Shown in pieces: positions 1-6,796 of a stretch of 18,250 nucleotides of DNA. The DNA is taken from assembly GCA_034437315.1 (NCBI GenBank), contig DAOTUC010000294.1, positions 1-18,250 of the forward strand, given 5' to 3'. Under the pieces are notes generated by a model. It had not been told where the DNA came from. It ran no database searches and worked only from the letters and a program-made list of their open reading frames with translations. The translations under genes were made by a program, and so were the position numbers. The DNA comes from DSAR01 sp034437315 (GTDB lineage Bacteria > Chloroflexota > Anaerolineae > B4-G1). Within the stretch, counting starts at the first letter, position 1. Every line of letters starts with the position of its first letter.

Positions 1-47
1 TAGTCAGGTGATCCAGTCGTCGATTGGTCAGCGAGTTTATGACACAA

Positions 48-154
48 CTGGCAGGTCACAGGGCTAACGAGCCAGAATACCCACCTCTACTGGTACGAAA
101 TACAACCTTCGCGGAAAGGTGGTGGTACAGTGCAGGCGCACAAGAAGCGTAACT
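48..154 (+). promoter_or_regulatory. Possible structured RNA leader or 3' UTR with a weak T-box-like motif
   Basis: This stretch precedes a strong terminator and can fold into several stems. CTGGC at 48-52 pairs with GCCAG at 71-75. ACTGGTAC at 89-96 pairs with GTACAGT at 125-131 (one bulged G). CCACCT at 81-86 could instead pair with AGGTGG at 117-122. The segment AAAGGT-GGTGGTAC (115-128) resembles the conserved antiterminator element of T-box leaders (GGTGGTACCGCG), but only about eight bases match, and no aminoacyl-tRNA or amino-acid gene follows the terminator. It could equally be the 3' UTR of a gene that ends left of or near the window edge. No specifier loop can be assigned. Confidence 0.2.
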
Positions 155-189
155 GCCCTTCCCCACAAAACGTGAGGGAGGGCTTTTTT
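155..189 (+). terminator. Intrinsic terminator
   Basis: The arms GCCCTTCCCCAC (155-166) and GTGAGGGAGGGC (172-183) form a 12-bp stem with one C-A mismatch and one G-T pair around a five-base AAAAC loop. Six T residues follow directly (184-189). This is a textbook rho-independent terminator for a transcript entering from the left edge. Confidence 0.8.
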
Positions 190-259
190 CATGTCTCTTT
201 GATCTGGCCTCTTTCATCAAGGGAGATGCTGTTAGCGTTATTCAAAATCTAGGTTCTCT

Positions 260-393
260 GGGATTTCGCATGGCGAGGCCCTAAAGGTTTTGCTCAAGGC
301 CGCGCAAACAACGTTTTTGCCTTAAACAATGACCTTTTTCCATCAAAACCAGCGCAAAAACCTTTAGGGTCTATGATGGGCCATGCGAAACCC
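260..393. repeat. Long imperfect inverted repeat, MITE-like or intergenic repeat
   Basis: The outer arms are GGGATTTCGCATGGC (260-274) and GCCATGCGAAACCC (380-393), complementary except for one extra A. The inner arms CCCTAAAGGTTTTGC (279-293) and GCAAAAACCTTTAGGG (354-369) are complementary except for one T. A nested AAGGC/GCCTT hairpin (296-300 with 319-323) lies inside. Just to the right, ACGGCT-AA-AGCCGT (411-424) makes a separate 6-bp perfect hairpin. The spacer from 190 to 541 holds no convincing gene. The structure suggests a non-autonomous repeat family, but no transposase or clear target duplication is visible. Confidence 0.55.
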
Positions 394-541
394 TGAAGGC
401 GGTCATTTTGACGGCTAAAGCCGTTACTACGAACATTTCTCCCCTACTTTTTGAGAAGATACCTCGGGACGGTGGCTAGAGCAATTATTCAAGACTCTCT
501 GAACGCATGACGATAGATTGATCTGTTTGAGGGAGATTTTT

Positions 542-1564
542 ATGCGCATAAAATACGCAGCCCGATTGACCATCTGGACCATCTTGATCGCCCTGTTGCT
601 GGCGACCGCTTGCGCGCCAATGCCGGCATCGGAGGAGACGGGCGGTGCAACCCAGGCGCCCAACCCGACCGAGCCGCCGCTCGAACCGTCGTCCCAGGAC
701 GACGAGGAGTCGGTCATCGTCGCCCCAACGTCCAGCCCGGAACCCCCTAAAGCGGCGGTCGTCAACGGGCAGCCCATCTACTTGGAGGATTACGAGCGTC
801 AATTGAGCCAAATGGAGGCCGCCCTGGAGGCCCAGATCGTGGCCCAAGATATCGATCCCAACAGCGCCGAAGGGCAGGAAATGCTGGCCCAGATGATCGC
901 TCAACAGAGCGAGTGGAGCCTCAATATGATGATCGAACAGGCGTTAACCGAACAGGCCGCGGAGGCGGCCGGCGTCGTCATCTCCGACGAGGAGGTCAAC
1001 GCCTATCTGCAGGAAATGATTGAGGAGAACGGCGGGGAAGAGGCCTTCCAGGCCAAACTGGCCGCGCTCGGTCAGACCAAGGAAAACGCCTGGGAAGAGA
1101 CGCGCCAGCAACTGCTGGGGATGAAAATGATCGAATATGTCCTGGATAACATCCCCGCCACCGCCGAACACGTCCACGCGCGGCACATCTACGTCGACAC
1201 CCGCGAAGAAGCGGAGCGCATCCTGATGCAACTCCAGGCCAGCGCCGATTTCGCCGCCCTGTCCAAGGCGCATTCCCAGGATGAAAGCACCCGTGAATAT
1301 GGCGGCGATCTGGGTTTCTTCCCGCGCGGTATCCTGGTGGTCCCGCAGGTCGAAGAGGCCGCCTTCGCCTTGCAACCCGGCCAATTCAGCGGCGTGATCG
1401 AAGGTCCCAACGGTTACCACATCGTGCAGGTCATCGACCGAGATCCAGCTCGGGAAATCAGCCCGGATAATATGCGCTTCTTACGCGACCAGGCCATCCA
1501 GCGGTGGATCGAAGATTTGTGGAAAGAGGCCGAGATCCAATATTTCGTCGAGACGGGCCAGTAA
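542..1564 (+). CDS. PpiC/SurA-type peptidyl-prolyl cis-trans isomerase lipoprotein
   Basis: A predicted 340-residue exported foldase that isomerises X-Pro bonds in proteins outside the membrane. The N-terminus has MRIK, a hydrophobic stretch (9-22) and a lipobox LLLATAC with Cys24, so the mature protein should be lipid-anchored. A Pro/Ser/Glu-rich tether (about 27-68) follows, then a helical SurA-N-like segment that starts at VNGQPIYLEDY (about 74-205). A parvulin/rotamase domain comes next (about 209-299) with HARHIYV, GGDLGFF and GPNGYHIVQV, and a short helical tail ends the protein. ATG542 is chosen over an upstream in-frame TTG at 518 because GGGAG at 531-535 sits 6 bp before it and the signal peptide then starts normally. 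The family call is firm; its client proteins are unknown. Confidence 0.88.
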   Translation: MRIKYAARLTIWTILIALLLATACAPMPASEETGGATQAPNPTEPPLEPSSQDDEESVIVAPTSSPEPPKAAVVNGQPIYLEDYERQLSQMEAALEAQIVAQDIDPNSAEGQEMLAQMIAQQSEWSLNMMIEQALTEQAAEAAGVVISDEEVNAYLQEMIEENGGEEAFQAKLAALGQTKENAWEETRQQLLGMKMIEYVLDNIPATAEHVHARHIYVDTREEAERILMQLQASADFAALSKAHSQDESTREYGGDLGFFPRGILVVPQVEEAAFALQPGQFSGVIEGPNGYHIVQVIDRDPAREISPDNMRFLRDQAIQRWIEDLWKEAEIQYFVETGQ

Positions 1565-1613
1565 CACGATAAAATGAACGCTGTCAAAAGACCTTGCAAA
1601 CGCAGGAGATTAA

Positions 1614-2357
1614 ATGATGGAAGCTGATTATGCAATGGAAACAGACCAAGCGCCACAGGTTGATCGGAAAACGAGATTGATCAATACGGCGACCATCGGT
1701 GTGCTGGCGATGACCGGTATCCTGATATGCCTCTATGGCGTGATGGCGCTCAACATTTTCAACCCCTTTACCCCGCCTGCCCTGCCGACCTTGGTCGTCT
1801 TGCCGACATCCACCTACACCCTCACGCCGGGCATTCCGACCTGGACGCCCACGAGTACGTCCACGCCGCTGCCTACAGCGGGGCCGACGAGGACACGTAC
1901 ACCGACGTTGACGCCTTCGGTCACGCCGACCTTCCCGCCTACCCCTACCTTCCCGCCGACCAATACGCCCACGCCGCGGGCGACCCAATCTCCCTGGCCA
2001 TTCACGTATGAGGTCAGGTTGAGCACGCCCCAATACGGCTGTCAGTGGACTGGCGCCGCCGGTCACGTGCAGGATCTGGACGAGAACCCGTTGATCGGTT
2101 ATCCCGTCCGCGTGTGGGGCGCGGGCGTCGACGTCGTCGTCACGGCTGGCTCGGATGCGCGTCTAAACACCATCTACGGCAACGAAGCGGCCTGGGAGGC
2201 GTTCTTCGACGGCCAACCGAAACCGATGCAAATACGGGTTCAACTACACGACCCTTATCGAGACGACCACCCGCCCATCTCCGACGAAATCATCATCGAT
2301 ATGCCCGGATTTTGCGGCGGAGCTTTGGCATATGTCACATTCACACAGAATCACTAA
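1614..2357 (+). CDS. Membrane-anchored protein with Thr/Pro-rich stalk and small extracellular domain
   Basis: A 247-residue protein of unknown function. A charged 20-residue N-terminus precedes one membrane helix (about 23-48). A low-complexity stalk of TPT/PTP repeats (about 52-126) then leads to a compact C-terminal domain (about 130-247) rich in beta-type sequence. That domain contains QYGCQWTGAAGHVQDLDENP and a late FCGG; Cys143 and Cys234 could form a disulfide. Similar stalk-plus-domain proteins are common in Chloroflexota, and the domain resembles beta-sandwich domains there, but no activity can be assigned. AGGAG (1604-1608) lies 5 bp from ATG1614 and 8 bp from ATG1617, so either may be used. 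The gene starts 49 bp after the isomerase gene and could share its transcript. Confidence 0.75.
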   Translation: MMEADYAMETDQAPQVDRKTRLINTATIGVLAMTGILICLYGVMALNIFNPFTPPALPTLVVLPTSTYTLTPGIPTWTPTSTSTPLPTAGPTRTRTPTLTPSVTPTFPPTPTFPPTNTPTPRATQSPWPFTYEVRLSTPQYGCQWTGAAGHVQDLDENPLIGYPVRVWGAGVDVVVTAGSDARLNTIYGNEAAWEAFFDGQPKPMQIRVQLHDPYRDDHPPISDEIIIDMPGFCGGALAYVTFTQNH

Positions 2358-2384
2358 AATACCGCCAAGAAACAGGGGGTAAGC

Positions 2385-3119
2385 GTGACAAACAAACGTG
2401 TAACCACAGGCGTTAAAGGGCTTGACGACATGCTGCACGGGGGATTTATACGAGGGTCGATGATCCTCGTGCGCGGCGCTCCTGGAACCGGCAAAACGTC
2501 GCTGGCGCTCCAATACCTCATCCACGGGGCCAGGAATAATGAACCGGGGCTGTTTATCTCCTTCGAGGAATTGCCCAACTCGCTTTATCGAGACGCCCAG
2601 GCATTGGGATGGGATCTCAAAAATCTTGAGGAGGAAGGGAATCTGCACATGCTCTTCACCTCTCCCGAAGTTTTCCTCGCCAGCATCCAATCCCCCAAAA
2701 GCCGCTTGAATCAATTGTTGCTGGATGCCAATATCCGGCGGCTGGTTCTGGATAGCGTATCCCACTTTGACCGGCTGACCAGCGATACGGACGAACTGCG
2801 CGATATATACACCTCCGTAGCCAACGGCTTGCGCCGCGAGGGAATCACCGCTATGCTATTAGGTGAGGAGGGCCGGTCTATGTATCAACGAGCCTTCAAA
2901 GGCGGCGTATCCTTCATCGTTGACGCCATCGTCATGATGCGCTACGTCGAGGTCGAAAGCGCGATGCAACGGGCCATCATGGTGCTCAAGATGCGCGGTT
3001 CCAATCATGCCAAGGAAATCCGCCGCTACGAGATCAAGACCGGAGGGCTTCATATCTTGGACGTTTTTGAAGGGCGCGAGGGCCTGTTGAGCGGCATCTC
3101 GCACCGCACCCTCGCCTAG
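2385..3119 (+). CDS. Single-domain KaiC/RadA-like RecA-fold ATPase
   Basis: A 244-residue ATPase of the KaiC-like family (KaiC, GvpD and RadA relatives), probably a cytosolic regulatory or signalling ATPase. It opens with the family hallmark TTGVKGLDDMLHGGF. Walker A is GAPGTGKT (31-38), the paired catalytic glutamates are FEE (Glu61-Glu62), and Walker B is RRLVLD ending at Asp123. A typical KaiC-like C-terminal part with MRGSNHAKEIRRYEI follows. There is only one ATPase domain, whereas cyanobacterial KaiC has two. No kaiA, kaiB or histidine kinase is nearby, so a clock role is not supported. The start is GTG2385 with AGGGGG at 2374-2379. The gap to rsmI is 28 bp, so the two may be co-transcribed. 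Confidence 0.85.
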   Translation: MTNKRVTTGVKGLDDMLHGGFIRGSMILVRGAPGTGKTSLALQYLIHGARNNEPGLFISFEELPNSLYRDAQALGWDLKNLEEEGNLHMLFTSPEVFLASIQSPKSRLNQLLLDANIRRLVLDSVSHFDRLTSDTDELRDIYTSVANGLRREGITAMLLGEEGRSMYQRAFKGGVSFIVDAIVMMRYVEVESAMQRAIMVLKMRGSNHAKEIRRYEIKTGGLHILDVFEGREGLLSGISHRTLA

Positions 3120-3147
3120 CGCGCGCCAGCATCGCTGGGGGGCGATA

Positions 3148-3993
3148 GTGAATACGGAAAGCCCAACGATGGGCGCGCTTTACCTGGTCAGCACACCCAT
3201 TGGCAATCTGGAAGATATCACGCTGCGCGCGTTACGCATTCTTCGAGAATCGCGCCTCATTGCGGCCGAAGACACCCGCCGCGCCGCCATCCTCACCCGC
3301 CATTACGAGATCGAGACGCCGGTCACCAGTTATTTCGAGGGCAACAAGTTAAGCAAGCTGGACGAGATCCTCGAGGCGCTGGAGATTGGCGACGTGGCGC
3401 TCATTTCGGAGGCCGGTACGCCGGGCCTCTCCGACCCGGGTTACGAGCTTGTCCGTGCGGCCATCGAACGGGGTTATCCGGTCACCGCGATGCCCGGCCC
3501 ATCCGCTCCCATCATGGCCCTGGTGCTCTCCGGTCTACCCAGCGACCGTTTCCTCTACCTGGGTTTCCTTCCCCGGCGGCGCAACGAGCGGCAACGACTC
3601 CTCTCAGAAGTCGCCAGAGCGCCTTACACGTTGATCTTCTTTGAATCTCCCTACCGCTTGCGCGAGAGCCTGGTCGATATGGCGCGCCTGTTGGGCGACG
3701 AGCGTCAAATCGCCATCGGCCGGGAGATGACCAAGCGTCACGAAGAGATATGGCGCGGGACCATCTCAGCAGCCCAGGCGCACTTTGAGGCCATCGAACC
3801 GCGCGGCGAGTTCACGCTCGTCGTCGCCGGGGCCGTGGAAGCTGTCGCCGATTGGCGGGAGGAGCGCGTGCGATCCGAATTAGAGGCGTTTCTGTCGCAG
3901 GGGATGCGGCGCTCCGAAGCCGCCCGTCACGTCGCCGCGCTCTCTGGATGGAACCGTTCTGACGTCTATGCGCTGGGTCTTAAAGACAAATGA
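3148..3993 (+). CDS. rsmI: 16S rRNA (cytidine1402-2'-O)-methyltransferase RsmI
   Basis: A 281-residue SAM-dependent enzyme that methylates the 2'-hydroxyl of C1402 in 16S rRNA at the ribosomal P site. The tetrapyrrole-methylase fold is clear: LYLVSTPIGNLEDIT (11-25), AAEDTRR (39-45), ISEAGTPGLSDPG (86-98), MPGPSAP (115-121), GFLPRR (139-144) and FFESPYRL (164-171). A C-terminal helical segment with RRSEAARHVAALSG matches the family's usual tail, and length is normal. GTG3148 follows GGGGGG (3137-3142) at 5 bp. ATG3169, just before LYLVSTPIGN, is an alternative start with a weaker ribosome site. A small CCAGC/GCTGG hairpin (3126-3138) touches the ribosome-binding run. Confidence 0.95.
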   Translation: MNTESPTMGALYLVSTPIGNLEDITLRALRILRESRLIAAEDTRRAAILTRHYEIETPVTSYFEGNKLSKLDEILEALEIGDVALISEAGTPGLSDPGYELVRAAIERGYPVTAMPGPSAPIMALVLSGLPSDRFLYLGFLPRRRNERQRLLSEVARAPYTLIFFESPYRLRESLVDMARLLGDERQIAIGREMTKRHEEIWRGTISAAQAHFEAIEPRGEFTLVVAGAVEAVADWREERVRSELEAFLSQGMRRSEAARHVAALSGWNRSDVYALGLKDK

Positions 3994-4018
3994 CGCCTTT
4001 CTATTATGGGGGTGTGCT

Positions 4019-5401
4019 ATGACGAAGAAGACGTCGTATGATGTAATTATCGTTGGGGCGGGGCCGGCGGGCATTTTCGCGGCCCTGGAACTGAGCCGTC
4101 AATCCGATCTGCGTGTGGCGATATTCGATAAAGGGCCGGCTATCGACAGGAGACACTGCCCGGCGCGGGAGGGTGGGATATGCGCTCATTGCAAGCCGTG
4201 CTCGATTATGTCCGGCTGGGGCGGCGCCGGGGCGTTCAGCGATGGCAAATTGACGCTTTCGCCGGATTCGGGCGGACGCCTGGGCGAATTGCTGGGCGAA
4301 GAGACGACCCAACAATTGATTGATGAGGTTGATCAAATTTACGTCGATTATGGCGCCAGCGCAACCGTCTACGGCGGGCACACGGATGAGTACGAGAGGT
4401 TAAACGATCAGGGGATCATCGCCGGATTACGACTGGTCTCGGTTCCCATTCGACACATTGGCACAGAGCGGAGCGCCGAGATTATGGCTCGCATGTATGA
4501 TGATCTGACGTCGCGCGGCGTTCAGGTGCACATGCGCACCCCCATCCGGCGGGTGCTGGTGAACGGCGGAGAGGTCGCCGGCGTCGAGACGGCCGAGGGA
4601 GCGGTATGGAACGCGCCGCGCGTCATCGTCGCGCCCGGCCGCGAAGGGGCCGATTGGATCAAGCGTGTGGCGAATGAGTTGGCGCTCTCTCTGACCTGTA
4701 ACCCGGTGGACGTTGGCGTGCGGGTAGAGTTGCCGGCTGTCGTGACGGATCCCATCACCCAACTGCTCTACGAGTTCAAGTTTCTCTATTATTCCAAGGC
4801 CTTCGACGATCGCGTGCGAACCTTCTGCGTCTGCCCACACGGCGAGGTGTCGCTGGAACATTCGGGCGACGTCATCACGGTCAATGGGCACTCTTACGCC
4901 GACCGCAAGACCGAATACACCAACTTCGCTCTGCTGGTGAGCAAAAATTTCACCGATCCATTTGACGACCCGGTCACGTATGGCAAATCAATCGCCCGCC
5001 TGGCGAACCTCTTGAGCGGAGGCGTCCTGGTGCAACGCCTGGGCGACCTGGAAGCCGGCCGGCGCAGTAACGTGCAGCGCCTGAGACGCTCCCTCGTCAG
5101 GCCGACCCTCAAGAACGCCACGCCCGGCGATCTGGGATTGGTGTTGCCCTATCGTTACATCGTGAATTTATTGGAGATGTTGCACGCCCTGGACGAAATG
5201 ATGCCCGGCGTCTGTTCGCGGCACACGTTGCTCTACGGCGTCGAGGTCAAGTTCTACTCCAACCGGCTCCAGCTGACGGAGCGATTGGAAACGGAGGTGA
5301 GCGGTCTGTACGCTTGCGGCGATGGGGCTGGCGTCACGCGGGGATTGATCCAGGCCTCTGCATCCGGCCTGTTGGCGGCGCGGGCGATCCTGGACGAATA
5401 G
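4019..5401 (+). CDS. FAD-dependent dehydrogenase with N-terminal Cys cluster (COG2509-like)
   Basis: A 460-residue flavoprotein. The N-terminal Rossmann motif is DVIIVGAGPAGIFAALEL (8-25) for FAD. After it comes a cysteine cluster C47-x7-C55-x2-C58-x2-C61 and the motif GWGGAGAFSDGKL, both typical of the 'uncharacterised FAD-dependent dehydrogenase' family. Near the C-terminus LYACGDGAGVTRGL is the second FAD-contact motif. The four cysteines could bind metal or an Fe-S centre, but this is inferred from spacing only and the substrate is unknown. ATG4019 is chosen over ATG3968 because GGGGG at 4008-4012 lies 6 bp upstream and the FAD motif then sits at the usual distance; the longer form would overlap rsmI. 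The broken radical SAM gene begins 13 bp downstream, so the two were probably once co-transcribed. Confidence 0.85.
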   Translation: MTKKTSYDVIIVGAGPAGIFAALELSRQSDLRVAIFDKGPAIDRRHCPAREGGICAHCKPCSIMSGWGGAGAFSDGKLTLSPDSGGRLGELLGEETTQQLIDEVDQIYVDYGASATVYGGHTDEYERLNDQGIIAGLRLVSVPIRHIGTERSAEIMARMYDDLTSRGVQVHMRTPIRRVLVNGGEVAGVETAEGAVWNAPRVIVAPGREGADWIKRVANELALSLTCNPVDVGVRVELPAVVTDPITQLLYEFKFLYYSKAFDDRVRTFCVCPHGEVSLEHSGDVITVNGHSYADRKTEYTNFALLVSKNFTDPFDDPVTYGKSIARLANLLSGGVLVQRLGDLEAGRRSNVQRLRRSLVRPTLKNATPGDLGLVLPYRYIVNLLEMLHALDEMMPGVCSRHTLLYGVEVKFYSNRLQLTERLETEVSGLYACGDGAGVTRGLIQASASGLLAARAILDE

Positions 5402-5414
5402 ACTGAGGGCACAG

Positions 5415-5740
5415 ATGACGCTTCGATTGCAACCGGGGATCACGTATGGGCCGGTGCTATCGCGTCGCCTGGGCCGCTCGTTGGGCGTCAACCTGTCGCC
5501 GTGCGCGTATAAACTGTGCTCCTTCGATTGCATCTACTGCCAATACGGCTTCACCGACGTCAAGACGTTTTCCCCCGCACCGAGCGGCCCACGCCCGATG
5601 AGCAGGTGCAGCAGGCATGGCCTTAGCAACTGGCCCGCATTGCCGAGGAGATCACAACCCGCACGGGGATCGCGGTGGATGACTATAGTTACGCGCTCTA
5701 TACGTCGCGTAACGAATCATCACCGGGTAGCAGGGTCTAA
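5415..5740 (+). pseudogene. Truncated and frameshifted radical SAM protein gene
   Basis: The first 50 or so codons look like a real radical SAM enzyme. ATG5415 has GAGGG (5405-5409) 5 bp upstream. The reading frame gives ITYGPVLSRRLGRSLGVN, then CSFDCIYCQYG, the CxxxCxxC ligand set for a 4Fe-4S cluster, as in COG0731-type Fe-S oxidoreductases. After about 5570-5582 the coding signal jumps to another frame (ERPTPDEQVQQAWP), meets TAG at 5624-5626, resumes as QLARIAEEITTRTG and ends with TAA at 5738-5740. The rest of the SAM barrel, including the GNGEPT-type region, is missing. The sequence therefore shows a frameshift, a nonsense codon and a 3' truncation. The last part may not belong to the original gene. 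Confidence 0.75.
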
Positions 5741-6477
5741 TCCAAGAAGTACCCGATAATAACCCCGGCTCCGATTAGTGTGATCACAAAGATGAGTAGC
5801 CCGGGCAACCACCATCCCATCAAGCCAACAAATATCCCCACTAGAATGCTTCCCGCCAGCGCGCCCATAGCGCGGACCGCTTGGCGCGCTTTCTCACGCC
5901 ACGGTTTGCTTGCCCTGAACCATGTACTAAATCCCATCCCTATGCTCAGCAAGCTTGCTGCCAGAGAAATACCAAAAATTTGATGACCGGTGAGATACGG
6001 CGCGTCTACCACGACGATGCCACACGTCCCCTGGCGGGAGGGCAGCGGATATCTGCCTCTTACAATCACTTTGACGAGTATCAAGCGCTCGAATGCCGCA
6101 TCATCCGTCGTCACGGTCCACGCCAGTTGTTTCGTCTCCCCTGGATCAAGGGGCAGGCGCTGGTTGATCTGTCTCATCAACGTGACGAAACCGTCGGTGA
6201 CGTGGACCCGGATGTATCGCTCCGTCGATCTATCGAGGGGGTTGGTTAATGAAGCGGTCACGGTCCCCGTCTCTGCTTTCGTGATCATCACGGGGCAGCG
6301 CAAGCTGTTCAGCGTCGTATCCTGTTGCAGGCCAGGGTCGAATAGCACGGCCTCGAAATCGGCCCAAATGATTATCCCGAAGAGAGCCATACCGAGAATG
6401 AGCCCGGCCGAGAACAGCAGCAGCCCCAACAGTTGAGCGGGCTGGTTTTTTGATGCGCGTTTTACTGTAGCAGGCAT
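5737..6477 (-). CDS. Four-helix membrane protein with extracytoplasmic domain, unknown function
   Basis: A 246-residue protein that I do not recognise. It has an N-terminal helix (about 15-38), an extracytoplasmic beta-rich domain (about 40-160) and three C-terminal helices (about 165-187, 202-221 and 222-244). The outer domain has the look of an immunoglobulin-like or NEW3-type fold (for example TASLTNPLDRSTERYIRV and LDPGETKQLAWTV), and Cys61 and Cys152 could form a disulfide. ATG6477 begins 8 bp after the stop of the small upstream gene, so the pair is an operon. AGG is the only ribosome-site trace, which suggests coupled translation. Its TAG stop (5737-5739) interlocks with the convergent pseudogene stop. 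Confidence 0.7.
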   Translation of the reverse strand: MPATVKRASKNQPAQLLGLLLFSAGLILGMALFGIIIWADFEAVLFDPGLQQDTTLNSLRCPVMITKAETGTVTASLTNPLDRSTERYIRVHVTDGFVTLMRQINQRLPLDPGETKQLAWTVTTDDAAFERLILVKVIVRGRYPLPSRQGTCGIVVVDAPYLTGHQIFGISLAASLLSIGMGFSTWFRASKPWREKARQAVRAMGALAGSILVGIFVGLMGWWLPGLLIFVITLIGAGVIIGYFLD

Positions 6478-6485
6478 TCGATTGA

Positions 6486-6683
6486 CTACCTGCGTAATCT
6501 GATGTACATCGCAGCGCCGATGGTACCCAGAAATAGACCGCTAATTGAGGCGATGTGCGAGAGAAAGCTAAAGGTAAAGGTGGTCTCAACGATTCCGAGT
6601 ATCATCAATAATGGGCCAATGAAACCGAATAGCACGAGAAAGAAGCCAATAATAATTAGTTTCAAAGGATACGTGTGTCCCAT
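6486..6683 (-). CDS. Small two-helix membrane protein
   Basis: A 65-residue hydrophobic protein with two predicted membrane helices (about 8-30 and 40-60) and a basic end, RLRR. An upstream in-frame TTG (6750-6752) would add 23 residues, but its codons run through one arm of a perfect inverted repeat. The ATG at 6681-6683 has a strong GGAGG 6 bp upstream, so the short form is preferred. It is the first gene of a two-gene unit with the four-helix membrane protein and may partner it. No family is recognised. Confidence 0.6.
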   Translation of the reverse strand: MGHTYPLKLIIIGFFLVLFGFIGPLLMILGIVETTFTFSFLSHIASISGLFLGTIGAAMYIRLRR

Positions 6684-6720
6684 CGAAAACCTCCAACTAT
6701 AGATCTTAGCGCTCTCGAAG

Positions 6721-6778
6721 AGTGAACTACATACTGTGGTTGTACGAGCCAACCACAGTATGTAGTTTTTGTTTCACT
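6721..6778 (+). terminator. Perfect 18-bp hairpin, likely terminator
   Basis: AACTACATACTGTGGTTG (6725-6742) and its exact complement (6750-6767) flank a 7-base loop TACGAGC. A T-rich run (GTTTTTGTTT) follows on the + strand. An outer AGTGAA/TTCACT pair (6721-6726 with 6773-6778) extends the structure. The T run makes it an intrinsic terminator for + strand transcription. On the minus strand, where the ABC operon ends at 6797, the hairpin is preceded by A residues and lacks a downstream U run, so it would be a weaker stop there. It also lies in the promoter region of the small membrane gene and could be an operator. Confidence 0.55.
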
Positions 6779-6796
6779 AGGGGATTGAGGAGGGGC

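Noticed and set aside
2..67. Open frame of 21 codons at the left edge ending in TAA at 65-67, possibly the tail of a gene
   Set aside because: Too short to distinguish from chance (about one in three for any frame) and the peptide matches no family I know.
1584..2066. Arg/Gly-rich minus-strand frame opposite the Thr/Pro stalk
   Set aside because: The composition is the antisense image of ACG/CCG repeats; low complexity and no start signals.
5583..5756. C-terminal continuation of the radical SAM frame beyond the frameshift
   Set aside because: The sequence turns into Arg/Ser/Pro-rich noise, while another frame keeps protein-like character, so it is not part of the real product.
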